In this document: positions 33,894 through 42,360 of the stretch, piece by piece | How positions within the stretch are numbered: the first letter of the stretch is position 1 | Layout of the letters: every line of letters begins with the position of its first letter | NCBI RefSeq assembly: GCF_003601925.1 | Contig: NZ_QZWH01000044.1 | Coordinates: 62,001-126,000, forward strand | DNA from: Buttiauxella izardii | Lineage (GTDB): Bacteria > Pseudomonadota > Gammaproteobacteria > Enterobacterales > Enterobacteriaceae | DNA length: 64,000 nt | Direction of reading: 5' to 3' | Translations under genes and position numbers: made by a program | The notes under the pieces: model-generated | Told to the model about the DNA's origin: nothing | Database searches by the model: none | The model's input: only the letters and a program-made list of their open reading frames with translations

Positions 33894-36191
33894 ATGAAAT
33901 GGCTCTGTTCTGTAAGTATCGCAGTTAGCCTTGCGCTGCAACCCGCGCTGGCTAACGAAATGTTTGGCCCACATCCGTTAACGCCGGAAGCCCGTGACGC
34001 CTTCGTCACTGATTTGCTGACCAAAATGACCACCGACGAAAAAATCGGCCAATTACGGTTAATCAGCGTTGGGCCGGATAACCCGAAAGAAGCCATTCGA
34101 GAGATGATCAAAGACGGGCAAGTGGGCGCGATTTTTAATACCGTCACCCGCCACGACATCCGCGCCATGCAAGATCAGGTGATGAGCCTTAACCGCCTGA
34201 AAATCCCATTATTCTTTGCCTACGACGTGGTTCACGGCCAACGTACCGTATTCCCTATCAGCCTCGGTTTAGCCTCATCCTTTAACCTGGAAGCCGTGAA
34301 AACGGTAGGGCGGGTTTCTGCTTATGAAGCCGCAGACGATGGCCTGAACATGACCTGGGCACCGATGGTTGATGTCTCGCGCGATCCGCGCTGGGGCCGT
34401 GTGTCCGAAGGTTTCGGTGAAGACACTTACCTGACGTCAATCATGGGCCGCACCATGGTTGAAGCGATGCAGGGCAAAAGCCCGGCAGACCGTTACTCGG
34501 TGATGACCAGCGTCAAACACTTCGCCGCCTACGGCGCAGTGGAAGGCGGCAAAGAGTACAACACCGTGGATATGAGCCCGCAGCGTCTGTTCAACGACTA
34601 CATGCCGCCGTACAAAGCCGCACTGGATGCGGGCAGCGGCGGTGTGATGGTGGCGCTGAACTCCCTGAACGGCACGCCAGCGTCATCTGATTCCTGGCTG
34701 TTGAAAGACTTGCTGCGCGACGAGTGGAAATTTAAAGGCATCACCATTTCTGACCACGGCGCAATCAAAGAGCTGATCAAACACGGCGTGGCGAGCGACC
34801 CGAAAGATGCGGTGCGCGTTGCGCTGAACTCCGGCATCAACATGAGTATGAGCGACGAGTACTACAGCAAATACTTGCCGGAACTGGTGAAAAGCGGTGC
34901 GGTGCCGATGGCTGAACTGGATGATGCCACGCGCCACGTGCTGAACGTGAAATACGATATGGGTCTGTTTAACGATCCATACAGCCACTTAGGGCCGAAA
35001 GAATCTGACCCGGAAGATACCAACGCCGAAAGCCGTCTGCATCGCAAAGAAGCGCGCGAAGTGGCGCGTGAAAGCATGGTATTGCTGAAAAACCGTCAGC
35101 AAACCTTGCCGCTGAAAAAATCCGGCACTATCGCCGTGGTTGGCCCGCTGGCTGACAGCAAGCGCGACATGATGGGTAGCTGGTCTGCGGCAGGCGTTTC
35201 TGACCAGACGGTCACCGTATTGCAGGGCATTAAAACGGCGGTAGGCGACAACGCGAAAATCGTGGTCGCTAAAGGCGCGAACGTCACCGACGACAAAGGC
35301 ATCGTTGAATTCCTGAACCAGTACGAACCTGCCGTTTCGGTAGATAAGCGTTCTGCTAAAGAGATGATCGACGAAGCGGTGAACACCGCTAAATCTGCCG
35401 ATGTTGTCGTTGCCGTAGTCGGTGAAGCGCAGGGCATGGCGCACGAAGCTTCAAGCCGTACCGATTTGGTTCTGCCGCAAAGCCAGCGTGATTTGATTGC
35501 CGCGCTGAAAGCTACTGGCAAACCGCTGGTGCTGGTGATGATGAATGGTCGCCCGCTGGCGCTGGTCAAAGAAGACCAACAAGCCGACGCCTTGCTCGAA
35601 GCCTGGTATAGCGGCACCGAAGGCGGAAACGCGGTGGCGGACATTCTGTTTGGCGATTACAACCCGTCAGGCAAATTGCCGATGTCCTTCCCACGTTCCG
35701 TGGGGCAAATTCCGACTTACTATAGCCACCTGAACACCGGTCGCCCGTACAACCCGGAAAAACCAAACAAATACACTTCACGCTACTTTGATGAAGCCAA
35801 CGGCCCGCTGTATCCATTCGGTTACGGCCTGAGCTACACCACGTTTACCGTTTCTGATGTGAAAATGTCAGCGCCAACCATGAAAGCCGATGGCAAAGTT
35901 GAAGCCTCTGTTGAAGTGAAAAATACCGGTGACCGCGCAGGTGAAACCGTGGTGCAGATGTATTTGCAGGATGTGACGGCGTCGATGAGTCGCCCGGTGA
36001 AAGAGCTGAAAGGCTTTAAGAAAGTGATGCTCAAACCTGGCGAAACCCAGACCGTGAGCTTCCCGATTGACGTCGAGGGGCTGAAGTTCTGGAATGCACA
36101 AATGAAGCACGTTGCCGAACCTGGCAAGTTTAACGTGTTTATTGGTTTGGATTCTGCCCGTGTTAAGCAGGGTGAGTTTGAACTGAAGTAA
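33894..36191 (+). CDS. bglX: Periplasmic beta-D-glucosidase BglX (GH3)
   Basis: A 765-residue periplasmic GH3 beta-glucosidase. The signal peptide is MKWLCSVSIAVSLALQPALA. The catalytic nucleophile is Asp287 in ITISDHGAI. The second alpha/beta domain has VVGEAQGMAHEASSRT, and the C-terminal fibronectin III-like domain is near residues 660-750. The ATG at 33894 is better spaced from GAGAG than the one at 33888 and equals the E. coli start. It is followed by a terminator. Confidence 0.96.
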   Translation: MKWLCSVSIAVSLALQPALANEMFGPHPLTPEARDAFVTDLLTKMTTDEKIGQLRLISVGPDNPKEAIREMIKDGQVGAIFNTVTRHDIRAMQDQVMSLNRLKIPLFFAYDVVHGQRTVFPISLGLASSFNLEAVKTVGRVSAYEAADDGLNMTWAPMVDVSRDPRWGRVSEGFGEDTYLTSIMGRTMVEAMQGKSPADRYSVMTSVKHFAAYGAVEGGKEYNTVDMSPQRLFNDYMPPYKAALDAGSGGVMVALNSLNGTPASSDSWLLKDLLRDEWKFKGITISDHGAIKELIKHGVASDPKDAVRVALNSGINMSMSDEYYSKYLPELVKSGAVPMAELDDATRHVLNVKYDMGLFNDPYSHLGPKESDPEDTNAESRLHRKEAREVARESMVLLKNRQQTLPLKKSGTIAVVGPLADSKRDMMGSWSAAGVSDQTVTVLQGIKTAVGDNAKIVVAKGANVTDDKGIVEFLNQYEPAVSVDKRSAKEMIDEAVNTAKSADVVVAVVGEAQGMAHEASSRTDLVLPQSQRDLIAALKATGKPLVLVMMNGRPLALVKEDQQADALLEAWYSGTEGGNAVADILFGDYNPSGKLPMSFPRSVGQIPTYYSHLNTGRPYNPEKPNKYTSRYFDEANGPLYPFGYGLSYTTFTVSDVKMSAPTMKADGKVEASVEVKNTGDRAGETVVQMYLQDVTASMSRPVKELKGFKKVMLKPGETQTVSFPIDVEGLKFWNAQMKHVAEPGKFNVFIGLDSARVKQGEFELK

Positions 36192-36221
36192 TCTCCTTCA
36201 TCCTTGAAGATAGTCCCAAAT

Positions 36222-36250
36222 AAAGAGCCGGTTTTCCGGCTCTTTTCTTA
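36222..36250 (+). terminator. Terminator after bglX
   Basis: The 10-bp perfect stem AAAGAGCCGG / CCGGCTCTTT has a TTTT loop and is followed by TCTTA. Confidence 0.85.
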
Positions 36251-36343
36251 TTCTGCCCGTCTCATTCCACCAACCTCCAAAAATTCAACTAAACTTTTGC
36301 GACTCCATGATTTTTAAGCAAAGAAAAACAGCGAGGAAGCACG

Positions 36344-37255
36344 ATGAACTTAGCAGCGCGTTGGAGCATGGCAGGGTTAGCATTATTAGCCGCAGGGGCA
36401 AAGGCCGCAGAGCCCGTCAAAGTCGGCTCAAAGATTGATACCGAAGGGTCGTTGCTCGGTAATATCATTTTGCAGGTACTGGACAGCCACGGTGTTAAAA
36501 CCGTCAATAAAGTGCAATTAGGCACAACTCCTGTAGTGCGTGGGGCGATTACCGCGGGCGAACTGGATATTTACCCGGAATACACCGGTAACGGGGCGTT
36601 TTTTTTCAAAGATGAAAAAGACGCAGCGTGGAAAAATGCCCAGCAGGGCTATGAGAAAGTCAAAAAACTCGATGCCGAAAAAAATCACCTGGTGTGGTTA
36701 ACGCCGGCACCCGCGAATAACACCTGGACCATTGCGGTGCGCAAAGATCTGGCTGAAAAAAACAAACTTACCTCGCTTGACGATCTCAGCGCCTATCTGA
36801 AAAAAGGCGGCGAATTTAAACTGGCGGCTTCAGCTGAATTTATCGAACGCTCTGATGCGCTTCCTGCCTTTGAAAAAGCCTACGGGTTCAAACTCGAGCA
36901 GCCGCAGTTATTGTCGCTGGCGGGTGGTGATACCGCGGTAACGATTAAAGCGGCGGCGCAACAAACTTCTGGCGTTAACGCGGCGATGGCTTACGGAACG
37001 GATGGCCCGGTGGCGGCACTGGGTTTGCAAACCCTGAGCGACCCGAAAGGTGTGCAGCCAATCTACGCCCCAACGCCTGTGGTGCGTGAAGCGGTGCTAA
37101 AAGCCTACCCGGAACTGGACGCCTGGCTAAAACCTGTGTTTGCATCTCTGGATGAAAAAACGCTACAACAGCTTAACGCCAGCATTGCGGTGGAAGGGTT
37201 AGATGCCAAAAAAGTGGCGGCTGACTACCTGAAACAGAAAGGCTTTGTGAAATAG
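36344..37255 (+). CDS. osmF: Osmoprotectant ABC transporter substrate-binding protein
   Basis: The periplasmic binding protein YehZ/OsmF of the YehZYXW importer, glycine-betaine-type with low affinity. The signal peptide ends near [10 protein letters not shown] (residue 22). It has 303 residues, against 305 in E. coli, and conserved OpuAC-type blocks [13 protein letters not shown] and [18 protein letters not shown] precedes the ATG. First gene of the osmF-yehY-yehX-yehW operon, RpoS-dependent in E. coli. Confidence 0.94.
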   Translation: MNLAARWSMAGLALLAAGAKAAEPVKVGSKIDTEGSLLGNIILQVLDSHGVKTVNKVQLGTTPVVRGAITAGELDIYPEYTGNGAFFFKDEKDAAWKNAQQGYEKVKKLDAEKNHLVWLTPAPANNTWTIAVRKDLAEKNKLTSLDDLSAYLKKGGEFKLAASAEFIERSDALPAFEKAYGFKLEQPQLLSLAGGDTAVTIKAAAQQTSGVNAAMAYGTDGPVAALGLQTLSDPKGVQPIYAPTPVVREAVLKAYPELDAWLKPVFASLDEKTLQQLNASIAVEGLDAKKVAADYLKQKGFVK

Positions 37256-37286
37256 CTTTTGTGAATTAAAAATACAGGACGTTCGT

Positions 37287-38444
37287 TTGCTCAAAATTCA
37301 TAATCGCGTCCTGCTGCTACTGGTGATTTTGCTGGCGGTGGCGGGCGCTGCGTTACCGTTTATCAACTTCGCCCCTAACCGCCTGGTTTCCGGGGAGTCT
37401 ATCGCGCTTAGTCATCTCCCGGCGCAAACCTGGTTGCTGTTTTCACTTCCGGTTCTCGTTCTGGCCATTCTGGTGCTGACACCGTGTCGGCCACTCCCAT
37501 TGTTATTGACCCTTATCGTGGGCGAGTTTTTGTTTCTCATCATTTTGTGGATGCTTGGGCAGACGGCGACACACTTTGCCGAAACGGGCAGCACGCTTGC
37601 GCGAACGTCGCCCGGTAGCGGGTTATGGCTGTCGTTAACGCTTTGTTTGCTGCTGTGTGCCGATGCGATTAACCGCCTGACGCCAAGTGTGCTCTGGCGT
37701 TTGCTACTCAATATGCAAATCTGGATTGTGCCTGTCGCATTACTGCTCAGTGGCTATTTTGCCGATCTCTCTTTGCTAAAAGAGTATGCCAACCGCCAGG
37801 AAGTGTTCGACGATGCGCTGTTCCGCCACCTGGCGTTGCTGTTTGGCACTTTGCTGCCTGCGTTAGTGATTGGCGTGCCGTTGGGCGTGTTTTGTTATAC
37901 CCGTCCAGGCTGGCAATCTTCCGTGTTTTCAGTGCTCAACGTCATCCAAACCGTGCCGTCGGTGGCGCTGTTTGGTTTATTGATTGCGCCGTTGGCGGGG
38001 TTAGTCAAACTCGCGCCGTGGTTAGGTTCAGTGGGCGTGAGCGGAATTGGCGTTGCTCCGGCGTTAATCGCGCTGGTGCTGTACGCGCTGTTGCCGTTGG
38101 TGCGCGGTGTGGTCGCCGGGCTGGCGCAGGTTCCACGTAATATTATTGAAAGTGCTGAAGGTATGGGCATGTCGCGCTGGCAGATTTTCTGGCAGGCCGA
38201 AGTGCCGCTGGCGCTGCCGGTTTTGCTGCGCAGCCTGCGTGTGGTCTGTGTGCAAACCATCGGCATGACGGTGATTGCCGCGCTGATTGGGGCGGGCGGT
38301 TTTGGGGCGATCATCTTCCAGGGCTTGCTTAGCAGCGCGCTGGATTTAGTGTTGCTTGGCGTGATCCCGGTTATTGCATTAGCCATTATTTGTGACGCAC
38401 TTTTTAAACTGTTTATCTCTTTGCTGGAGGAAAAACAGCCATGA
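37287..38444 (+). CDS. yehY: Osmoprotectant ABC permease YehY (TTG start)
   Basis: A 385-residue permease with an N-terminal multi-helix extension and a C-terminal binding-protein-dependent permease domain ([23 protein letters not shown]-like loop [20 protein letters not shown]). The start is TTG at 37287; an in-frame TAA at 37266 and no ATG in between leave no other choice, and AGGAC lies just upstream. It overlaps yehX by 4 bp (ATGA). Confidence 0.92.
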   Translation: MLKIHNRVLLLLVILLAVAGAALPFINFAPNRLVSGESIALSHLPAQTWLLFSLPVLVLAILVLTPCRPLPLLLTLIVGEFLFLIILWMLGQTATHFAETGSTLARTSPGSGLWLSLTLCLLLCADAINRLTPSVLWRLLLNMQIWIVPVALLLSGYFADLSLLKEYANRQEVFDDALFRHLALLFGTLLPALVIGVPLGVFCYTRPGWQSSVFSVLNVIQTVPSVALFGLLIAPLAGLVKLAPWLGSVGVSGIGVAPALIALVLYALLPLVRGVVAGLAQVPRNIIESAEGMGMSRWQIFWQAEVPLALPVLLRSLRVVCVQTIGMTVIAALIGAGGFGAIIFQGLLSSALDLVLLGVIPVIALAIICDALFKLFISLLEEKQP

Positions 38445-39400
38445 TTGAATTTGAAAATGTCAGCAAGTTTTTCCAGGGCGAGGCGGCGGTCAGTGACCTG
38501 TCGCTGAACATTAAAGAAGGGCAGTTTACGGTGCTGATTGGCACCTCCGGCTCGGGCAAGTCTACGACGCTGAAAATGATCAACCGCCTGGTGGAGCACG
38601 ATACCGGGCGCATTCGCTTTGCCGGAGAAGAAATCCGTAATTTTGATGCCAAAACACTACGCCGCCGCATGGGTTATGCGATTCAGTCGATTGGCCTGTT
38701 TCCGCACTGGAATGTGGCGCAGAACATCGCCACCGTGCCGCAATTGCTGAAATGGCCGAAGGCGCGAATCAACGCCCGTATCGACGAATTGCTCGATTTA
38801 CTCGGCCTTGAGGCGGCGCAATTTCGTGACCGTTATCCGCACCAGCTTTCTGGCGGGCAACAGCAGCGCGTCGGCGTGGCGCGGGCGCTCGCGGCTGACC
38901 CGGAAGTATTGCTGATGGACGAACCCTTCGGCGCGCTCGACCCGGTGACGCGTGGGGCGCTGCAACAGGAAATTATCCGCATTCATCAGTTGCTCGGGCG
39001 CACCATTGTGCTGGTTACGCACGATATCGACGAAGCGCTGACGCTGGCCGATCGCATTGTGCTGATGGACAACGGAAAGGTGATTCAACAAGGCACGCCG
39101 CTGGAACTGTTAACGCGCCCGGCGACGGATTTTGTGCGGGATTTCTTTGGCCGCAGTGAACTGGGCGTGCGCTTGCTCTCATTGCGTTATGTGGCTGACC
39201 GGGTGCGGACTCACGAACGTTTAGACGGCGAGCCAATCAATGAATCCTTGACGCTGCGCGAGGCGTTATCGTTATTTGTCCACCGTCAGTGCCAACAGTT
39301 GCCGGTGGTGAATCAGCGCGGCGAGCCAAGCGGCGTGCTGCATTTTAGCGATTTAGTTCAGGGAGAATCGTTGCGAGGTGAAAATGCGCCTGCTTCGTGA
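38441..39400 (+). CDS. yehX: Osmoprotectant ABC transporter ATP-binding protein YehX
   Basis: The ATPase of the YehZYXW importer, 319 residues. Walker [10 protein letters not shown], signature [15 protein letters not shown], Walker [14 protein letters not shown], and the switch His in [10 protein letters not shown] are all present. The C-terminal CBS-like region (from about residue 250) includes the end [20 protein letters not shown]. It overlaps yehY and yehW, so the three membrane-complex genes are translationally coupled. Confidence 0.94.
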   Translation: MIEFENVSKFFQGEAAVSDLSLNIKEGQFTVLIGTSGSGKSTTLKMINRLVEHDTGRIRFAGEEIRNFDAKTLRRRMGYAIQSIGLFPHWNVAQNIATVPQLLKWPKARINARIDELLDLLGLEAAQFRDRYPHQLSGGQQQRVGVARALAADPEVLLMDEPFGALDPVTRGALQQEIIRIHQLLGRTIVLVTHDIDEALTLADRIVLMDNGKVIQQGTPLELLTRPATDFVRDFFGRSELGVRLLSLRYVADRVRTHERLDGEPINESLTLREALSLFVHRQCQQLPVVNQRGEPSGVLHFSDLVQGESLRGENAPAS

Positions 39401-40115
39401 CCCATTACTGTGGCTGATTGCGGTATTCATCGCACTATTAGCGGTGATGCCGTACAGCAGCACATTATTCAGTTGGCTGTTTCCAGAGCTGGAAAGGCCG
39501 GTTTATCTGCAAGACAGCTTTATGGCGCTGGCGCTGAAACATTTCCTGCTGGTGGGTGTTTCAAGCATGGTGGCGATTGTGGTTGGCGTTGGGCTGGGCG
39601 TTGCGGTGACGCGTCCGGCGGGGCTGGAGTTCCGTTCTTTGGTCGAAACCATTACCGCAGCCGGGCAAACCTTCCCGCCCGTGGCGGTGCTGGCGATTGC
39701 GGTTCCAGTGATGGGGTTTGGTCAACAGCCTGCGATTATCGCGCTGGTGCTTTACGGTTTGCTGCCCATTTTACAAGGGACTTTGGCTGGAATGGGGGCG
39801 GTGCCGGAAGCGACAAAAGAGATTGCGATGGGCGCGGGAATGAGCCGTTGGCAGATGCTGCGAAAAGTAGAGTTACCGCTGGCGGCACCGTTGATTCTGG
39901 CGGGGATCCGCACTTCGGTGATTATTAATATTGGCACGGCGGCGATTGCCTCAACCGTGGGGGCCAGCACGTTAGGTTCACCGATAATCATCGGCCTGAG
40001 CGGTTTTAACACCGCCTATGTGATTCAGGGTGCTTTGCTGGTGGCGCTGGCGGCAATTGTTATCGACCGCCTGTTTGAGCGCGTTTTACGCTACATCACG
40101 CGCCATGCAGAATAA
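39384..40115 (+). CDS. yehW: Osmoprotectant ABC permease YehW
   Basis: The second permease, 243 residues, with about six hydrophobic segments and the permease loop [20 protein letters not shown]. The ATG at 39384, preceded by GCGAGGTG, gives the E. coli length; a GTG two codons earlier is possible. It overlaps the end of yehX by 17 bp, and its end overlaps the convergent yohO by 20 bp. Confidence 0.93.
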   Translation: MRLLRDPLLWLIAVFIALLAVMPYSSTLFSWLFPELERPVYLQDSFMALALKHFLLVGVSSMVAIVVGVGLGVAVTRPAGLEFRSLVETITAAGQTFPPVAVLAIAVPVMGFGQQPAIIALVLYGLLPILQGTLAGMGAVPEATKEIAMGAGMSRWQMLRKVELPLAAPLILAGIRTSVIINIGTAAIASTVGASTLGSPIIIGLSGFNTAYVIQGALLVALAAIVIDRLFERVLRYITRHAE

Positions 40116-40203
40116 CGATGTAACCCATCAGCACTACGCCGCCAATCCCGCCGATGGCCATGGTCAACATTCCACCCACAAGGGCAATTTTACTTAGTTT
40201 CAT
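40096..40203 (-). CDS. yohO: Small membrane protein YohO
   Basis: A 35-residue gene beginning [20 protein letters not shown] and ending [11 protein letters not shown]. It resembles E. coli YohO (35 residues), sharing the GGIGGV core and GY-x-x-IL end, and lies at the same site between yehW and mlrA. One hydrophobic helix is predicted. The ATG at 40203 has a strong AAGGAG site. The end overlaps yehW on the opposite strand by 20 bp. Function unknown. Confidence 0.85.
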   Translation of the reverse strand: MKLSKIALVGGMLTMAIGGIGGVVLMGYIVILHGA

Positions 40204-40272
40204 CTTCGCTCCTTATATCGCGGAGGTGATTATAAGATGAAGCCGGGTTGTTAATGAACCTTTAAATTTATC

Positions 40273-41028
40273 TTATGCGCGTTCGGTCGAATGCCCGTTG
40301 CTCATCAGCGGGAAAATCTGCTTGCCCGCACAGCGCCAAAGCTCAAGTTGGTCGAGTTGATGAGTTGTCGGCGTGTCGCCGCACCACACTAATAACGTCT
40401 GTTGGGCGAAGATCTCAGGGCGAAGTTGATGCAGCGGATGCGCCAATACGTCAATCCGCCAGCCTTGTTGGATTGCCATCCACGCCGCCATCCATAAACG
40501 CGTGGTATCGGGTGTGTCCCAACCTACCAGCAAAGCATCTTTACCGCTGCGTTTGCGTGCCGATGCGAGGCACAGCGCGATGTAATTAATCAGCGCCCCG
40601 TCCAGCAGGCTTAGAAGTGTATTGAGGGTAACTTGCTGGCATTGCAGGCGGCGACGTAGCGGGGTGTAAAGTTGTTGGACGAGAGTTTCAGCGGGGTAAT
40701 CACGACCGATATCTGCAATCCATGCCCGGAGGCGAGAAGGGTTGCCGCCTTGCAAATGGTGTAGTAACAGTTCCTGGCGCTCACGCCAGCCGCTTTCCAG
40801 ATCCTGAAGCTCACCGTTTAGCAGGGCTTTCACCTTGCTAACCTGAACACCATTTTCAATCCAGTGTTTGATTTCGCGGATACGCTCGATGTCTGCATCG
40901 TCAAATAGCCGATGGCCGCCATCTGTTCGCTGCGGTTTCAATAACCCGTAACGTCGTTGCCAGGCACGCAACGTTACGGGGTTGATATCACAAAGCACAG
41001 CCACTTCACCAATGGTAAAAAGCGCCAT
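40273..41028 (-). CDS. mlrA: MerR-family regulator MlrA
   Basis: A transcription activator needed for csgD expression, curli and cellulose in E. coli and Salmonella. The N-terminal MerR domain is clear (ALFTIGEVAVLCDINPVTLR, RTDGGHRLFDDADIERI). The C-terminal part resembles a cobalamin-type fold (KDALLVGWDTPDTTRLWMAA). It has 251 residues, against 243 in E. coli. Last gene of the block shared with the E. coli 48-min region. Confidence 0.93.
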   Translation of the reverse strand: MALFTIGEVAVLCDINPVTLRAWQRRYGLLKPQRTDGGHRLFDDADIERIREIKHWIENGVQVSKVKALLNGELQDLESGWRERQELLLHHLQGGNPSRLRAWIADIGRDYPAETLVQQLYTPLRRRLQCQQVTLNTLLSLLDGALINYIALCLASARKRSGKDALLVGWDTPDTTRLWMAAWMAIQQGWRIDVLAHPLHQLRPEIFAQQTLLVWCGDTPTTHQLDQLELWRCAGKQIFPLMSNGHSTERA

Positions 41029-41099
41029 GTTATTCCCACCGTCTTCCCGGGAAGCCCCCGTATAAATGTAGTCAGTGAAGATAACTTTGGTGAACTATA

Positions 41100-42221
41100 T
41101 TAGTCGTCGAAGTACCAGTAGCCCTGATTAACCAGTTCAGTCAATACGTTAACAAACTCTGGATTTTGCAGCGCATCGCCCAATTCTGTTTGGCTCAACG
41201 TCGTGAAACGGCACAGCGCATCAGCTGCCGCAGGAACCGGTGCTGCCATCGGTTCGCTGTTGACGAAGAACACGCCATCGACGTTCAGCACGCGCAATCC
41301 GCTTAAGCGCGTCAGGCTTTCACCGCCCATCAACGCGTCGAGGATTTCGTCTTGCTGATATGGCGGCTCGGCAGGTGCGACGTCGAGTTCATGACGCGGC
41401 GTAGTGACGAAACGGCCAAACCACTGTTTGAAATCTTCAGGCTGGCTGATGACTTCCATCATCATGTCGCGCAGGCGATTCAGCTCGTAGCTTTCCACTT
41501 TGCCTGGATGCTCGCGGACGGTGAGATCAGGATCGCTGTAATGCTCGCCGCCCAGGTCGTTTTCCAGCGCGTAATCGGCAAAGCTGCTGATCAAATCTCG
41601 GCCATTTGGCCCACGGAAACCGACGGAATAGTTGAGCGCCGTTTCATGGGTGAAGCCATCGTGCGGGAAACCTGGTGGAATATACAGAATGTCGCCCGGT
41701 TCTAAATCTTCATCAATAATCGGCTCGAATGGGTCAACGTGCAGCAACGCCGGATGCGGGCAGAACTGACGCATTGGCAGTTTGTCGCCCACACGCCAAC
41801 GGCGGCTGCCCATGCCCTGAATAATAAACACATCGTACTGATCGATGTGTGGGCCTACGCCACCACCCGGCACTGAGAAAGAGATCATCAGATCATCTAA
41901 ACGCCAGTCTGGCAACACGCGGAACGGGCGCACCAGTTCAGCAGAGGGTGCATGCCAGTGGTTTACCGCTTGCGCCAGCAGTGACCAACCGCTATCGCCC
42001 AGATTATCAAAATGCTCGAAAGGCCCGTTGGCGGCCTGCCATTGACCATTGCTATGGCTCACCAGGCGGCTGTCCACTTCTGCTTCCATAGCAAGACCGG
42101 CTAATTCATCCGGGGTAATCGGATCGACAAAATCAGGAAATGCATTTTTTAAAACGACTGGCTTTTTCTGCCAGTATTTCGCCATAAATTCAGGCCAGTC
42201 TAAATTGAGTTGATAATCCAT
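41100..42221 (-). CDS. roxA: 50S ribosomal protein L16 3-hydroxylase RoxA (YcfD)
   Basis: A JmjC-type Fe(II)/2-oxoglutarate oxygenase that hydroxylates an arginine of ribosomal protein L16. It has exactly 373 residues, as in E. coli. The metal triad is visible: His125 and Asp127 in GPHIDQYDVF, and His187 in IPPGFPHDGF. A C-terminal winged-helix-like region follows. In E. coli roxA lies near phoPQ; here it is divergent from dinG, with 139 bp between start codons. Confidence 0.95.
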   Translation of the reverse strand: MDYQLNLDWPEFMAKYWQKKPVVLKNAFPDFVDPITPDELAGLAMEAEVDSRLVSHSNGQWQAANGPFEHFDNLGDSGWSLLAQAVNHWHAPSAELVRPFRVLPDWRLDDLMISFSVPGGGVGPHIDQYDVFIIQGMGSRRWRVGDKLPMRQFCPHPALLHVDPFEPIIDEDLEPGDILYIPPGFPHDGFTHETALNYSVGFRGPNGRDLISSFADYALENDLGGEHYSDPDLTVREHPGKVESYELNRLRDMMMEVISQPEDFKQWFGRFVTTPRHELDVAPAEPPYQQDEILDALMGGESLTRLSGLRVLNVDGVFFVNSEPMAAPVPAAADALCRFTTLSQTELGDALQNPEFVNVLTELVNQGYWYFDD

Positions 42222-42328
42222 TTTTTGATACCAGTGGAGGATAAACGGGCTCGATTATAGAGAGGAACGGCTGCTGGCCACCTTGTCATGCGTCAAGGCT
42301 TGCTGTAAGACTGCAAAAAGTGGGACAA

Positions 42329-42348
42329 TAGTGGTTGTTTATACAGTG
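42329..42348. promoter_or_regulatory. LexA-like SOS box upstream of dinG
   Basis: TAGTGGTTGTTTATACAGTG lies 13 bp before the dinG ATG and corresponds to the E. coli dinG SOS box. The right half (TATACAG) is ideal; the left half reads GTG rather than CTG, so binding may be weaker. Confidence 0.6.
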
Positions 42349-42360
42349 AAAGTGATCTCC

